Below, piece by piece: positions 1 through 5,453 of a stretch of 5,580 bases of DNA. Origin of the DNA: Firmicutes bacterium UBA5486. GTDB taxonomy: Bacteria; Bacillota; UBA4882; UBA10575. The position numbers and the translations under genes were made by a program. The notes beneath the pieces are model-generated. The model did not search any database. It worked only from the letters and a program-made list of their open reading frames with translations, and was not told the origin of the DNA. Position 1 is the first letter of the stretch; every line of letters starts with the position of its first letter. The stretch is from positions 1-5,580 of the forward strand of contig DIPO01000006.1 of the NCBI GenBank assembly GCA_002427045.1. The letters run 5' to 3'.

Positions 1-135
1 ATTAATACTGGCAAAATGCAGAAGCTATATATTGGAGGTTTATTGTATAAAGATTTTTTCTGGGTTGATGATAATACCATAGTATACCGAGTGGATCATG
101 ATAATGGGTTGTATAAATCTAAATTGAGATGGTGA
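1..135 (+). CDS. C-terminal end of a possible beta-propeller-like protein (partial, runs off the left edge)
   Basis: Frame 1 is open from the first base to a TGA at 133-135 and gives 44 residues. It reads ...INTGKMQKLYIGG... then ...FWVDDNTIVYRVDHDNG... and ends KSKLRW. The alternation of short hydrophobic or aromatic strands with polar turns (VDDN, DHDNG) resembles the last blade of a PQQ/WD40-like propeller, like the protein encoded convergently at 217-1536. That is a style match, not a motif identification. The start lies outside the window. The frame is fully antisense, in codon register, to the minus-strand ORF at 40-183, so one of the two may be a shadow. No convincing terminator follows the stop. 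Confidence 0.45.
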   Translation: MNTGKMQKLYIGGLLYKDFFWVDDNTIVYRVDHDNGLYKSKLRW

Positions 136-183
136 TACAGTAGTAAACTTATTTATATCTTTATCTTGAAATAAGGTTAACAT
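40..183 (-). CDS. Small hypothetical ORF, 47 aa, downstream of the propeller gene
   Basis: An ATG at 183-181 is preceded on the minus strand by AAAAAAAGGAGG with 4 nt between AGGAGG (188-193) and the start. The frame runs 47 codons to a TAA at 42-40. The product begins MLTLFQDKDINKF and I recognise no family; it has no clear signal peptide and no transmembrane helix. It starts 33 bp after the stop of the propeller gene, with no terminator between, so it would be the next gene of that operon. The good ribosome binding site is the main support. Against it, it is antisense in register to the plus-strand frame at 1-135, which looks more protein-like. It could also be a real start whose downstream gene has been replaced or truncated by rearrangement. 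Confidence 0.35.
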   Translation of the reverse strand: MLTLFQDKDINKFTTVSPSQFRFIQPIIMIHSVYYGIIINPEKIFIQ

Positions 184-216
184 AATTCCTCCTTTTTTTA
201 TTACAATTAGATAGTT

Positions 217-1536
217 TTACTCTTTCATTTTAGTTGTGACTAGATAATCGGTTACACAAAAATCTCGGCCTGAGCGGCTGATCTCACCGGAGACAATACT
301 AACGATTATATGGATTTGACCATCGATAACAACCGGGGAGAGACGTGATGCGACTGAAAAATATTCATTGGCTCTTTTAACTGATGGTTGTTTAATAAGG
401 GATTCTTTTGTTATCAGATGACCGGTTTCATCCAATACGTATAAAACACCCGAAGATTTCAAGATAATCAAATCTTTACCTTTATAATTAACAACCATCG
501 GTGAACAATCAAAGGCCCTGTTCCACCTAAGAGGAAGGAAAACAAACATAAAATTGTCCTTGATTGGATTACGCCATTCCCAAATCTTCTCCATTTGCGT
601 ATTTAAACAATAAAGTCGGCCTTTTAAATGCTCCAACAAGAGCATATCCTTTACGACAGTCATTGAAAACATACTATCGTCTTGATCAAACCTACCCATC
701 AATTGACCATTTTCACTGATCAGGTAAGAAAAATGCACACCGGGAATGCCAATCCCTTTACCACTACCGGTAGGCATATTTATAAATATTGGCTGTTCTG
801 TAACATAATTACGCAGTCTGAATTCAAACCTTTTCTCTTTGAAATCCGCGGAATACCTGAATAACATCCAGCTATTTTTAAGTAAAAACCCATCTTCGAA
901 AAACCTAACAAAATTATAGTCATTAATCTCATGTTTTACCTCAATTGAAAATTCATTTTCCACCCTTTGACCAGATAAATCAATCAGCTGTAGAAGAAAA
1001 GGGGTTTTATATAAAATAAGTTTCTTACTTTTATGACAGATATCAAAGGAAGGAATGTAAAAATCTGGACTTCCAAAATCATGGGCCTTAACGATCTCTA
1101 GGTGTTTTTCTTTTGGGGAATAATGAAATGTTGAATCTTCAATATTAAACCGCCAGCCAATCTTTCCCGTGTCAGCCTCAATTTGATAAATTGAAGTTGG
1201 AGTAAGAATATAATAGAAATTCTCAACCCTTCTGACGTCAACAACCATCCCGTCAAGATTATGTCGCCAAAGGTTTTTGCCATCTTTTAAATCAACAGCC
1301 TCCGCTATGTTATTATAGTAAAAAGAACTTCCATAATAATTCTGGACCTGAAGTACCTTTGTTTTATAAAGAATATCATCCATTTTTCCGTTGAAAGCTG
1401 CTTGGGATGCAATCCCCCTGGGATACTCCCTAATTTTTGTGATTTTCGGGGTGGTAAACCCTTTAAAATCACCCTGACCTGTGACTGAAAATAACATAAG
1501 GGAGAAAATAACTAACATCATTAAAACCTTTTTCAT
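217..1536 (-). CDS. Secreted PQQ-like beta-propeller protein
   Basis: A 439-residue protein with an N-terminal Sec-type signal peptide: basic MKK, hydrophobic core at about residues 4-18, probable cleavage near residues 18-22 (SVTGQG). There is no lipobox cysteine, so it is more likely secreted or N-terminally retained than a lipoprotein. The mature part shows propeller-blade motifs of the type 'x-LD-x-x-TG-x-x-x-W': LKDGKNLWRHNL (83-94), ADTGKIGWRF (121-130), LIDLSGQRV (184-192), ISENGQLMGRF (273-283), LNTQMEKIWEW (311-321) and GVLYVLDETG (363-372). These suggest about six to eight blades; no PQQ-dependent catalytic residues can be assigned. The ATG lies 1 nt beyond the permease stop (TAAAATG), and its site AAAGGAGA (1541-1548) overlaps the last permease codons, so the two are translationally coupled. 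This suggests an extracytoplasmic partner or ligand-binding role for the ABC-2 permease. The substrate is unknown. Confidence 0.8.
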   Translation of the reverse strand: MKKVLMMLVIFSLMLFSVTGQGDFKGFTTPKITKIREYPRGIASQAAFNGKMDDILYKTKVLQVQNYYGSSFYYNNIAEAVDLKDGKNLWRHNLDGMVVDVRRVENFYYILTPTSIYQIEADTGKIGWRFNIEDSTFHYSPKEKHLEIVKAHDFGSPDFYIPSFDICHKSKKLILYKTPFLLQLIDLSGQRVENEFSIEVKHEINDYNFVRFFEDGFLLKNSWMLFRYSADFKEKRFEFRLRNYVTEQPIFINMPTGSGKGIGIPGVHFSYLISENGQLMGRFDQDDSMFSMTVVKDMLLLEHLKGRLYCLNTQMEKIWEWRNPIKDNFMFVFLPLRWNRAFDCSPMVVNYKGKDLIILKSSGVLYVLDETGHLITKESLIKQPSVKRANEYFSVASRLSPVVIDGQIHIIVSIVSGEISRSGRDFCVTDYLVTTKMKE

Positions 1537-1537
1537 T

Positions 1538-2317
1538 TTATCTCCTTTCGTTACTTAAAATATCTATAACAGAAAACCTCTGGACCAAAAACAAATACAA
1601 AGATATTATGATTATTGTTAGTTGCAGGAAACCAAGGATTATTGCGCTTTTTACTTTAGAAACTAGCCTGGCCTCAAGCAGCAACAAAGAAACGGCATTT
1701 AAGTTTTGAAAAAACAAAATGCGGATCATACCATGTCCTATTGTATATAGGAAATACAAAAAAACTGTTAAAGCCAGGCTTGTTACCAAACTTCCGTTAA
1801 AAATAACCACCAACAAGTATCCTATAGCCAGGAATACATTAACTAATAGCAAATAGTGGGCAAAGGTTACAGCTGTCCGGCAAATTTGTGTCTGGATTGG
1901 GAGTAAGGTGTCTTCAATCAAATAAGGACTAAGATCGAAGAACAGGTAAGAAAAGACAATTAAAAATAAAAAAAGAAAAAGGAAAATAAAGAACGTTTTA
2001 AGAAAAGCGTGGGTAATTTTGCTTATAATAAAGTTTCTACGAGGTACATCCTCAAAAAAATACATTCTAATGGTGCCTTCAGAATATTCCCGGGCAAGAT
2101 CCGCAATGATTTCAATAAAAAGTAAAAGGGGGAGAATCAGGGTTAGAACGCTACCTATAAAGGAGCGCATGAAGTCGTAGCCTTCAATGTAATCAAATCC
2201 TCCCTTATGTAGATAGTAATTTACAAGAAAGAAGAAGAAAAACAATCCAAAAAACAAAACAAGCCTATTATATGTTTTTTGCTTTGACCATTGTTTTTTC
2301 CATTCTACTAAAAACAC
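1538..2317 (-). CDS. ABC-2 type transporter permease
   Basis: Hydrophobic membrane protein, 259 aa from a GTG at 2317-2315. I prefer this start because AGGAAG (2325-2330) lies 7 nt upstream. The longest frame starts at a TTG (2335-2333, 265 aa), which has no visible ribosome binding site. Numbered from the TTG, six probable membrane helices lie at about 24-41, 59-80, 110-133, 158-178, 183-199 and 231-251. The cytoplasmic loop after helix 2, with EYSEGTIR at 83-90 followed by DVPRRNFIISK (96-106), is the typical ABC-2 permease signature for contact with the ATPase. Family members export drugs, lipids, peptides or polysaccharides, or act in bacteriocin immunity; the cargo here cannot be read from sequence. 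It lies between an ATPase remnant upstream and a coupled propeller gene downstream. Without an intact ATPase nearby it may be inactive or use one encoded elsewhere. Confidence 0.85.
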   Translation of the reverse strand: MFLVEWKKQWSKQKTYNRLVLFFGLFFFFFLVNYYLHKGGFDYIEGYDFMRSFIGSVLTLILPLLLFIEIIADLAREYSEGTIRMYFFEDVPRRNFIISKITHAFLKTFFIFLFLFLFLIVFSYLFFDLSPYLIEDTLLPIQTQICRTAVTFAHYLLLVNVFLAIGYLLVVIFNGSLVTSLALTVFLYFLYTIGHGMIRILFFQNLNAVSLLLLEARLVSKVKSAIILGFLQLTIIIISLYLFLVQRFSVIDILSNERR

Positions 2318-2324
2318 CTGATCA

Positions 2325-2330
2325 CTTCCT
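2325..2330 (-). promoter_or_regulatory. Ribosome binding site deciding the permease start
   Basis: AGGAAG on the minus strand, 7 nt before the GTG at 2317-2315. It lies inside the longer TTG-initiated frame (codons 3-4), so the longer start would bury it. The TTG at 2335 has only AT-rich sequence upstream. Confidence 0.55.
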
Positions 2331-2340
2331 ATCAAGATTA

Positions 2341-2694
2341 TTAATTGAAATTAAAATATAATTGTTCCAAATCATCCTTAAGTCTATAAAACTCTGATAA
2401 TTTCATCCCTTCCATCACTATTTCATTCACAAGTTGTTCCCTTGTTCCCTTAGTTATTCTGTATGTGATATCGTTCCCGGATCTATTTAGCACCCGCCCT
2501 CCCTTACGGTGTTTTAAAAAGTTTATAATCCGATCTGTATCAGCGGAAACAATTTTTACGGTCTCCCCTTTGGCAAGTAAGTTAACCTCTTTTTCCATTA
2601 CTATTTTACCGTCCTTGAGGATTCCCACCTTAGAAGCGATTTTTTCGGCTTCGGCGATATAATATAACATCCCTTTATTGGCAATAAAAACCAT
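2341..2694 (-). pseudogene. N-terminally truncated ABC transporter ATP-binding protein (remnant)
   Basis: The frame encodes 117 residues. Near its N-terminus it has EAEKIASKVGILKDGKIV (about 15-32), the stretch that follows the H-loop in ABC-2 type ATPases ('S-H-x-L-x-E-A-E-x-I-A-D-R-V-G-I-L-x-x-G-K'). The expected Ser-His of the H-loop is absent; the sequence there reads ANKGMLYYIAEAEK. The rest matches the usual C-terminal extension of such ATPases. Walker A, Q-loop, the LSGGQ signature and Walker B (roughly the first 200 residues) are missing, and an in-frame TAA lies two codons before the ATG (2694-2692). No good ribosome binding site precedes this ATG. The permease gene follows 23 bp after its stop, the normal ATPase-permease order. 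I infer a decayed or deleted gene whose break lies at about 2690-2700, beside IS-like tandem repeats. The fragment cannot hydrolyse ATP by itself. Confidence 0.75.
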
Positions 2695-2709
2695 ATATTA
2701 TTGTAGTTA

Positions 2710-2751
2710 TTTCTGATAATGTCACCTTAAGTCTTTCTGAGAAAATGTCAC
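2710..2751. repeat. Tandem imperfect repeat, TTTCTGA...AATGTCAC twice
   Basis: Two directly repeated units, TTTCTGATAATGTCAC (2710-2725) and TTTCTGAGAAAATGTCAC (2734-2751), lie 24-26 bp apart beside the truncated end of the ABC ATPase frame. On the minus strand each contains GTGACATT followed shortly by CAGAAA. Spaced short direct repeats of this kind are typical of transposase-binding sites inside insertion-sequence ends. From general memory, GTGACATTTTC/GTGACATTATC motifs occur at ends of some Firmicutes elements, but I cannot name the element. An operator is the alternative. Confidence 0.5.
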
Positions 2752-2861
2752 TATTGTAAAATGGAAGGATGATAAAAAAGGGGTTTTGGAATGGTTTCGT
2801 GGTATTTTTGTGGAGTTATTTTTTAAAATTGCCATGGCGGCTAGTAGAGAGGAATGGAAAC

Positions 2862-3815
2862 CTACTTGATCAGATCTATTTGACATTCTTTTGCTTCTAT
2901 TTTTCTTAAACCTTTATAAAAGGGATGGCGTAGATGATGATCGCCGGTTACTTCTAGGTATTCAACTTCACAGACCAATTGTGGCTGGAGCCATTGTACC
3001 CGGTGCGAAGGGGGATAAAGAGGCTTGGTTAAACACGATTTGTTAATCAGCAACGGCTTAAAGAGGTTAAGAAGATAGTCAATTTCTGCCTGGGAAAAGC
3101 CAGTTCCAACTAGTCCATAGGGGAGTAAATCTTGACCAGTATAGGCTCCAATAATTAAGGCAGAAAGATCCTCCCGGCCTTTTGGATTAGTTGTGTAACC
3201 ACAGATTACAAAATTAGCACTTTTTGTAATTCTGGATTTCTGCCAGGCGGGACTTCTTTTCCCTGGAAGGTAGGGACTGTTTTTTTCTTTTCCGATTATT
3301 CCTTCTAGGCCTAATTTGACGGCTTGAGAATACAGGGAAAGGCCTTGTTCCGGGATGGCTTGACTAATAACCAGATGTTGATTAGGGATGAGTATGGAAT
3401 AAAGAAGTTCTTGTCTTTCGTAAAGTGGGAGATGCATTAGAGATTTTCCCTCAGAATATAAGAGATCAAAGGCCATATAGATGACGGGATGTTTTCTCAT
3501 TCCATATTTAATACTTTGCTCAGAGGTGGCGTGCATTCTGCTTTGTAGCCGGAAGAAACTGGGCTTGCCGGCTTCTAAAACTATAATCTCACCATCCAGG
3601 ATCGTATTTGTTTTATGTACTTTCTGATGAAGGGTTGTTAGTTCCGGGTATTGAAAAGAGATGTCTCTTAAGTTTCGACTCTGTAAACGAGTGGTATCGG
3701 TAAGAAAAGCAAGACAGCGTAGGCCATCCCATTTGATCTCAAAAAGGTAGTCTGGTGAATTAAAGGGTTCTGCCGCTATCGCCAGCATGGGGGAGATTTG
3801 TAAAGGGAGTTTCAT
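2862..3815 (-). CDS. ligD: ATP-dependent DNA ligase, stand-alone LigD ligase-domain type
   Basis: A 317-residue nucleotidyltransferase plus OB-fold ligase that seals DNA ends in Ku-dependent repair. Visible motifs in order: motif I KWDGLR (28-33), with K28 the AMP-accepting lysine; TILDGEIIVL (71-80) with the DGE of motif III; FDLLY (116-120), motif IIIa; EGIIGK (171-176), motif IV; then SPYLPGKRSPAWQKSR (180-195), motif V region. The OB domain carries GLVGTGFS (234-241) and EVEYLEVTGDHHLRHPFYKGLR (283-304), typical of LigD ligase domains. Motif V normally reads W-x-K-x-K; here it is WQKSR, so the second lysine is arginine, a conservative change. The polymerase/primase and phosphoesterase domains of multidomain LigD are absent. 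The ATG follows the Ku stop directly (TAAATG), which implies translational coupling. The full-length name LigD is used loosely; 'ligase domain protein LigD-like' is safer. Confidence 0.92.
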   Translation of the reverse strand: MKLPLQISPMLAIAAEPFNSPDYLFEIKWDGLRCLAFLTDTTRLQSRNLRDISFQYPELTTLHQKVHKTNTILDGEIIVLEAGKPSFFRLQSRMHATSEQSIKYGMRKHPVIYMAFDLLYSEGKSLMHLPLYERQELLYSILIPNQHLVISQAIPEQGLSLYSQAVKLGLEGIIGKEKNSPYLPGKRSPAWQKSRITKSANFVICGYTTNPKGREDLSALIIGAYTGQDLLPYGLVGTGFSQAEIDYLLNLFKPLLINKSCLTKPLYPPSHRVQWLQPQLVCEVEYLEVTGDHHLRHPFYKGLRKIEAKECQIDLIK

Positions 3816-4634
3816 TTAACCGATCTTCTTTTTCTTTCCTTTCTTGGCAGGAGTCTTAGCTTCTTTCTTTTCAGTAGCTTCCAGACTAGCTTTGAGTGCC
3901 TCCATCAGATCAATTACTTTGGCGGTCTCGGGAGCGGCAGGGATAGCTACTTCTTCACCGGTGATCTTAGCTTGAATTACTTCCATTAATTTAGCCCGGT
4001 ATTCATCAGTATATTTATCCGGTTGAAAATGAGAAGAAAGGTTTTCAATTAAACTCTTAGCCATGCTGATCTCATTAGGATGTAGTTCTGGGCTTTTAAT
4101 CTGTGTAGTAAGTACTTCAGCAGAGCGGATCTCATCCGGAAAATACATAGTTTCGATGCTTAATAACTCACCTAACACCCGGATGCAGGCTAAAGCTGAT
4201 TTAGACCGGATCATTACCCGGGCAATAGCAATTTTTCCCGTATCTTGCATGGCTGTTTTTAAAAGTGCATAAGCTTTTTCACCGCCGGGATTGGGTTCCA
4301 GATAATAGGTTTTATCATAATAAACCGGATCAATCTCGGAAAGGTCAACAAAATCGAGAATGTCTATAGTTTTTGTATTCTCCCCGGGAAGAAGTTCAAA
4401 GTCTTCATCGCGTAAAATAACATAGCGGCCTTTTTCATATTCATAACCTCGGACAATCTCATCCGGACTAACCTCAGTCTGGCAGGCTGGACAGAATTTA
4501 CGGTATTGCACCGGAGTTTTACAGGCCGCATGTAACTGGTTAAAACTGATCTGCTTCCGTTCGGTAGCGGAGTACATTTTGATTGGGATATTGACCAGAC
4601 CAAAACTGATTGCTCCTTTCCATAAGGTACGCAT
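3816..4634 (-). CDS. ku: Non-homologous end-joining protein Ku
   Basis: A 272-residue bacterial Ku that forms a homodimeric ring on DNA double-strand ends and recruits the ligase encoded next to it. The N-terminus MRTLWKGAISFGLVNIPIKMYSA is the classic Ku beta-barrel opening. A small Cys-rich element, H35/C38 with C48-P-A-C51, is followed by EIVRGYEYEKGRYVILRDEDFE (59-80), a strongly conserved Ku segment. YYDKTYYLEP (105-114) and ARVMIRSK (138-145) continue the core. Residues about 239-252 (KVIDLMEALKASLE) are the short helix that in bacterial Ku contributes to LigD binding. The tail is lysine-rich (KKGKKKKIG), a DNA-binding extension seen in many bacterial Ku proteins. The start is supported by AGGAGG (4642-4647) 7 nt upstream. 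The gene is first in a two-gene operon with the ligase. Length is normal for the family. Confidence 0.96.
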   Translation of the reverse strand: MRTLWKGAISFGLVNIPIKMYSATERKQISFNQLHAACKTPVQYRKFCPACQTEVSPDEIVRGYEYEKGRYVILRDEDFELLPGENTKTIDILDFVDLSEIDPVYYDKTYYLEPNPGGEKAYALLKTAMQDTGKIAIARVMIRSKSALACIRVLGELLSIETMYFPDEIRSAEVLTTQIKSPELHPNEISMAKSLIENLSSHFQPDKYTDEYRAKLMEVIQAKITGEEVAIPAAPETAKVIDLMEALKASLEATEKKEAKTPAKKGKKKKIG

Positions 4635-4641
4635 GGTATAA

Positions 4642-4679
4642 CCTCCTAATCTCGTGGCCGAAATATGAGACTAATCTCA
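4642..4679 (-). promoter_or_regulatory. ku leader: Shine-Dalgarno with an adjacent dyad and direct repeat
   Basis: AGGAGG at 4642-4647 is the ku ribosome binding site. The octamer GAGATTAG (minus strand) occurs twice, at 4653-4646 running into this site and at 4678-4671, 25 bp apart. The upstream copy lies in a 14-bp dyad (TGAGA-CTAA-TCTCA, 4666-4679). This may be an operator or a small RNA hairpin. The ribosome binding site is sure; the regulatory role is inference. Confidence 0.4.
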
Positions 4680-4690
4680 ATTTTCGCCCA

Positions 4691-4783
4691 CTTGAAAACG
4701 TCAAGGAAAATCGCGAAAGCCTGCGGTAGCGTTTTTCTTGATTTTAAATAAAAGGCGAAAGATGAGAATTGACGAGTTTCAAG
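4691..4783. repeat. Inverted-repeat block, possible MITE/REP-like element
   Basis: CTTGAAAACGTCAA (4691-4704) is repeated in inverted form as TTGACGAGTTTCAAG (4769-4783), differing by one substitution and one extra base. Between them is an imperfect stem, TCAAGGAAAATCGC (4701-4714) with GCGTTTTTCTTGA (4729-4741), about 13 bp around a 14-nt loop. A further inverted pair, CTCAATTTTCGCC (4676-4688) and GGCGAAAGATGAG (4754-4766), interleaves with the first. No ORF lies inside. Whether it is mobile depends on other genomic copies, which I cannot test. Confidence 0.45.
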
Positions 4784-4784
4784 T

Positions 4785-4817
4785 ATATTATCCCCAAGTA
4801 AATAAAACCGAGGTCAA
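4785..4817 (-). promoter_or_regulatory. Weak candidate promoter for the ku-ligase operon
   Basis: On the minus strand, TTGACC (4817-4812) is followed by GATAAT (4792-4787) with a 19-nt spacer, or by TAATAT (4790-4785) with 21 nt. Both boxes resemble sigma-A elements but the spacing is longer than usual. It lies just downstream of the speD terminator and about 150 bp before ku. A promoter for another sigma factor (ku/ligD of Bacillus subtilis are sporulation-controlled) is possible; I saw no clear match. Confidence 0.3.
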
Positions 4818-4827
4818 TTTTAAGCAT

Positions 4828-4850
4828 AAAAAAAGCCGGAAAAATCCGGC
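4828..4850 (-). terminator. Intrinsic terminator of speD
   Basis: Read on the minus strand, GCCGGA (4850-4845), a TTTT loop and TCCGGC (4840-4835) form a 6-bp GC-rich stem, followed directly by seven T (4834-4828). It starts 11 bp after the speD stop, so it ends the speD transcript and separates it from the ku operon. Confidence 0.92.
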
Positions 4851-4861
4851 ATAATTGTTGG

Positions 4862-5239
4862 TTAAAAATTTCTCAGTTTTTTTGCATCGGGTACTCCCCG
4901 CTGGATTAACGTTTCCTGTACTTTAGTAGGGTATAAAACATCTTTCAGGTGTTCAATAGCCTTTTTGGTCATCCCGCCTCCGCAAGTAAACACATCAACT
5001 GCTGCATAGCCTCTTTCCGGATAGGTATGAATGGAAATATGGCTTTCAGCAAGTAATAGGAGACCAGTAAACCCGTGGGGTTTAAATTTGTGGGCTTCTT
5101 CTGCCAATATGGTCATATTGGCATTTTTGGCGGCTTGGCGCAGGTTGGTCATTAAGAAATCAGCGTCATTAAGCAATTTAAAATCGCACCCCCAAAAATC
5201 CGCCAAAACGTGAGCACCTACAGTATCAAAAACTTTCAT
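4862..5239 (-). CDS. speD: S-adenosylmethionine decarboxylase proenzyme
   Basis: A 125-residue prokaryotic AdoMet decarboxylase, normally the source of decarboxylated SAM for spermidine synthesis in the cytoplasm. The self-processing site is LLLAESHISIHTYPE (61-75). Cleavage between E65 and S66 would give a 65-residue beta chain and a 60-residue alpha chain whose Ser66 becomes the pyruvoyl group. H71 and C86 (in FTCGGG) match the processing and proton-donor residues of the Thermotoga/Bacillus-type enzyme. FDTVGAHVLADFWGCD at the N-terminus is also typical. The start is fixed by GAGGTGA (5246-5252), 6 nt upstream. No speE or other polyamine gene is visible nearby, so the gene is monocistronic within this window. 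Some short SpeD homologues are known to have become arginine or ornithine decarboxylases, which cannot be excluded from this sequence alone. Confidence 0.96.
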   Translation of the reverse strand: MKVFDTVGAHVLADFWGCDFKLLNDADFLMTNLRQAAKNANMTILAEEAHKFKPHGFTGLLLLAESHISIHTYPERGYAAVDVFTCGGGMTKKAIEHLKDVLYPTKVQETLIQRGVPDAKKLRNF

Positions 5240-5418
5240 TCCACCTCACCTCACATAATTTAATGGGTTAGGATGAACGTTTTGACCCATAAGCACCCTG
5301 ATTTCCCTTTACCCGATGATGCTTGCTTGAAGCTTTCGGGATATATGTTAGATCAGGACTATGCAATTATTTGGGATTTAACGTCTCTCCTCAATCCTCC
5401 TTGTTAACATATTTAAAC
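5240..5418 (-). promoter_or_regulatory. Structured 5' leader of speD, about 180 nt
   Basis: The predicted transcript start near 5418 leaves about 180 untranslated bases. Read on the minus strand, an outer stem CCTGAT (5357-5352) with ATCAGG (5302-5297) encloses an inner stem CCCGA (5340-5336) with TCGGG (5316-5312), which holds a small GCTT/AAGC helix (5333-5330 with 5324-5321, reading AAGC/GCTT on plus). A second hairpin, ATGGGT (5290-5285) with ACCCAT (5268-5263), lies about 10 nt before the speD ribosome binding site. No T-tract follows either hairpin, so translational control is more likely than attenuation. It matches no riboswitch consensus I can recall, including SAM-I. The pairing is by eye only. 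Confidence 0.45.
5378..5410 (-). other. Arginine-rich mini-ORF in the speD leader (candidate leader peptide)
   Basis: An ATG at 5410-5408, about 8 nt after the predicted transcript start, opens ten codons, MLTRRIEERR, then TAA. Four of ten residues are Arg, encoded AGG AGG ... AGA CGT. No Shine-Dalgarno site precedes it. Its AGGAGG codons (5396-5401) look like a ribosome binding site themselves, but no normal start codon follows at a usable distance. It may be chance purine-rich sequence. Confidence 0.25.
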
Positions 5419-5424
5419 AAGCAT

Positions 5425-5453
5425 ATAATAGCAAACCCACTCTAAAAAGTCAA
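5425..5453 (-). promoter_or_regulatory. Sigma-A-type promoter of speD
   Basis: On the minus strand, TTGACT (5453-5448), a 17-nt spacer and TATTAT (5430-5425). Each box has one mismatch to consensus and the spacing is optimal. It predicts a start near 5418. Confidence 0.8.

Noticed and set aside
146..199. AT-rich stem (AACTTATTT with AAATAAGGTT) followed by a run of seven T as a plus-strand terminator
   Set aside because: The stem has a bulge and almost no GC pairs, and the T run begins about 15 nt after the stem, too far for an intrinsic terminator.
2821..2861. Terminator of the ligase gene around the GCCATGGC palindrome
   Set aside because: The palindrome has no loop and longer pairing gives only about 3 bp. 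The nearby T/A runs do not follow a stem in the right direction.
2769..2909. Plus-strand 46-codon ORF starting MIKKGFWNGF with a hydrophobic stretch
   Set aside because: GGAAGG touches the ATG with no spacer, the second half is antisense to the ligase gene, and no family is recognisable.
4364..4603. 79-codon minus-strand frame inside ku, and other overlapping frames within the propeller, ligase and speD genes
   Set aside because: They overlap well-supported genes in other frames, lack ribosome binding sites and show no recognisable protein pattern.
4676..4704. Second ku promoter with TTGACG at 4704-4699 on the minus strand
   Set aside because: The sequence 17 nt downstream is ATTGAG, a poor -10 box, and TTGACG is part of the inverted-repeat block.
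5251..5256. Start-stop ATGTGA just before the speD ribosome binding site
   Set aside because: It has no ribosome binding site of its own, and such six-base strings are common by chance.
5240..5418. SAM-I (S-box) riboswitch upstream of speD
   Set aside because: The conserved core of the S-box (the GAGGGA/GGCCC and AACC segments) is not present in either orientation.
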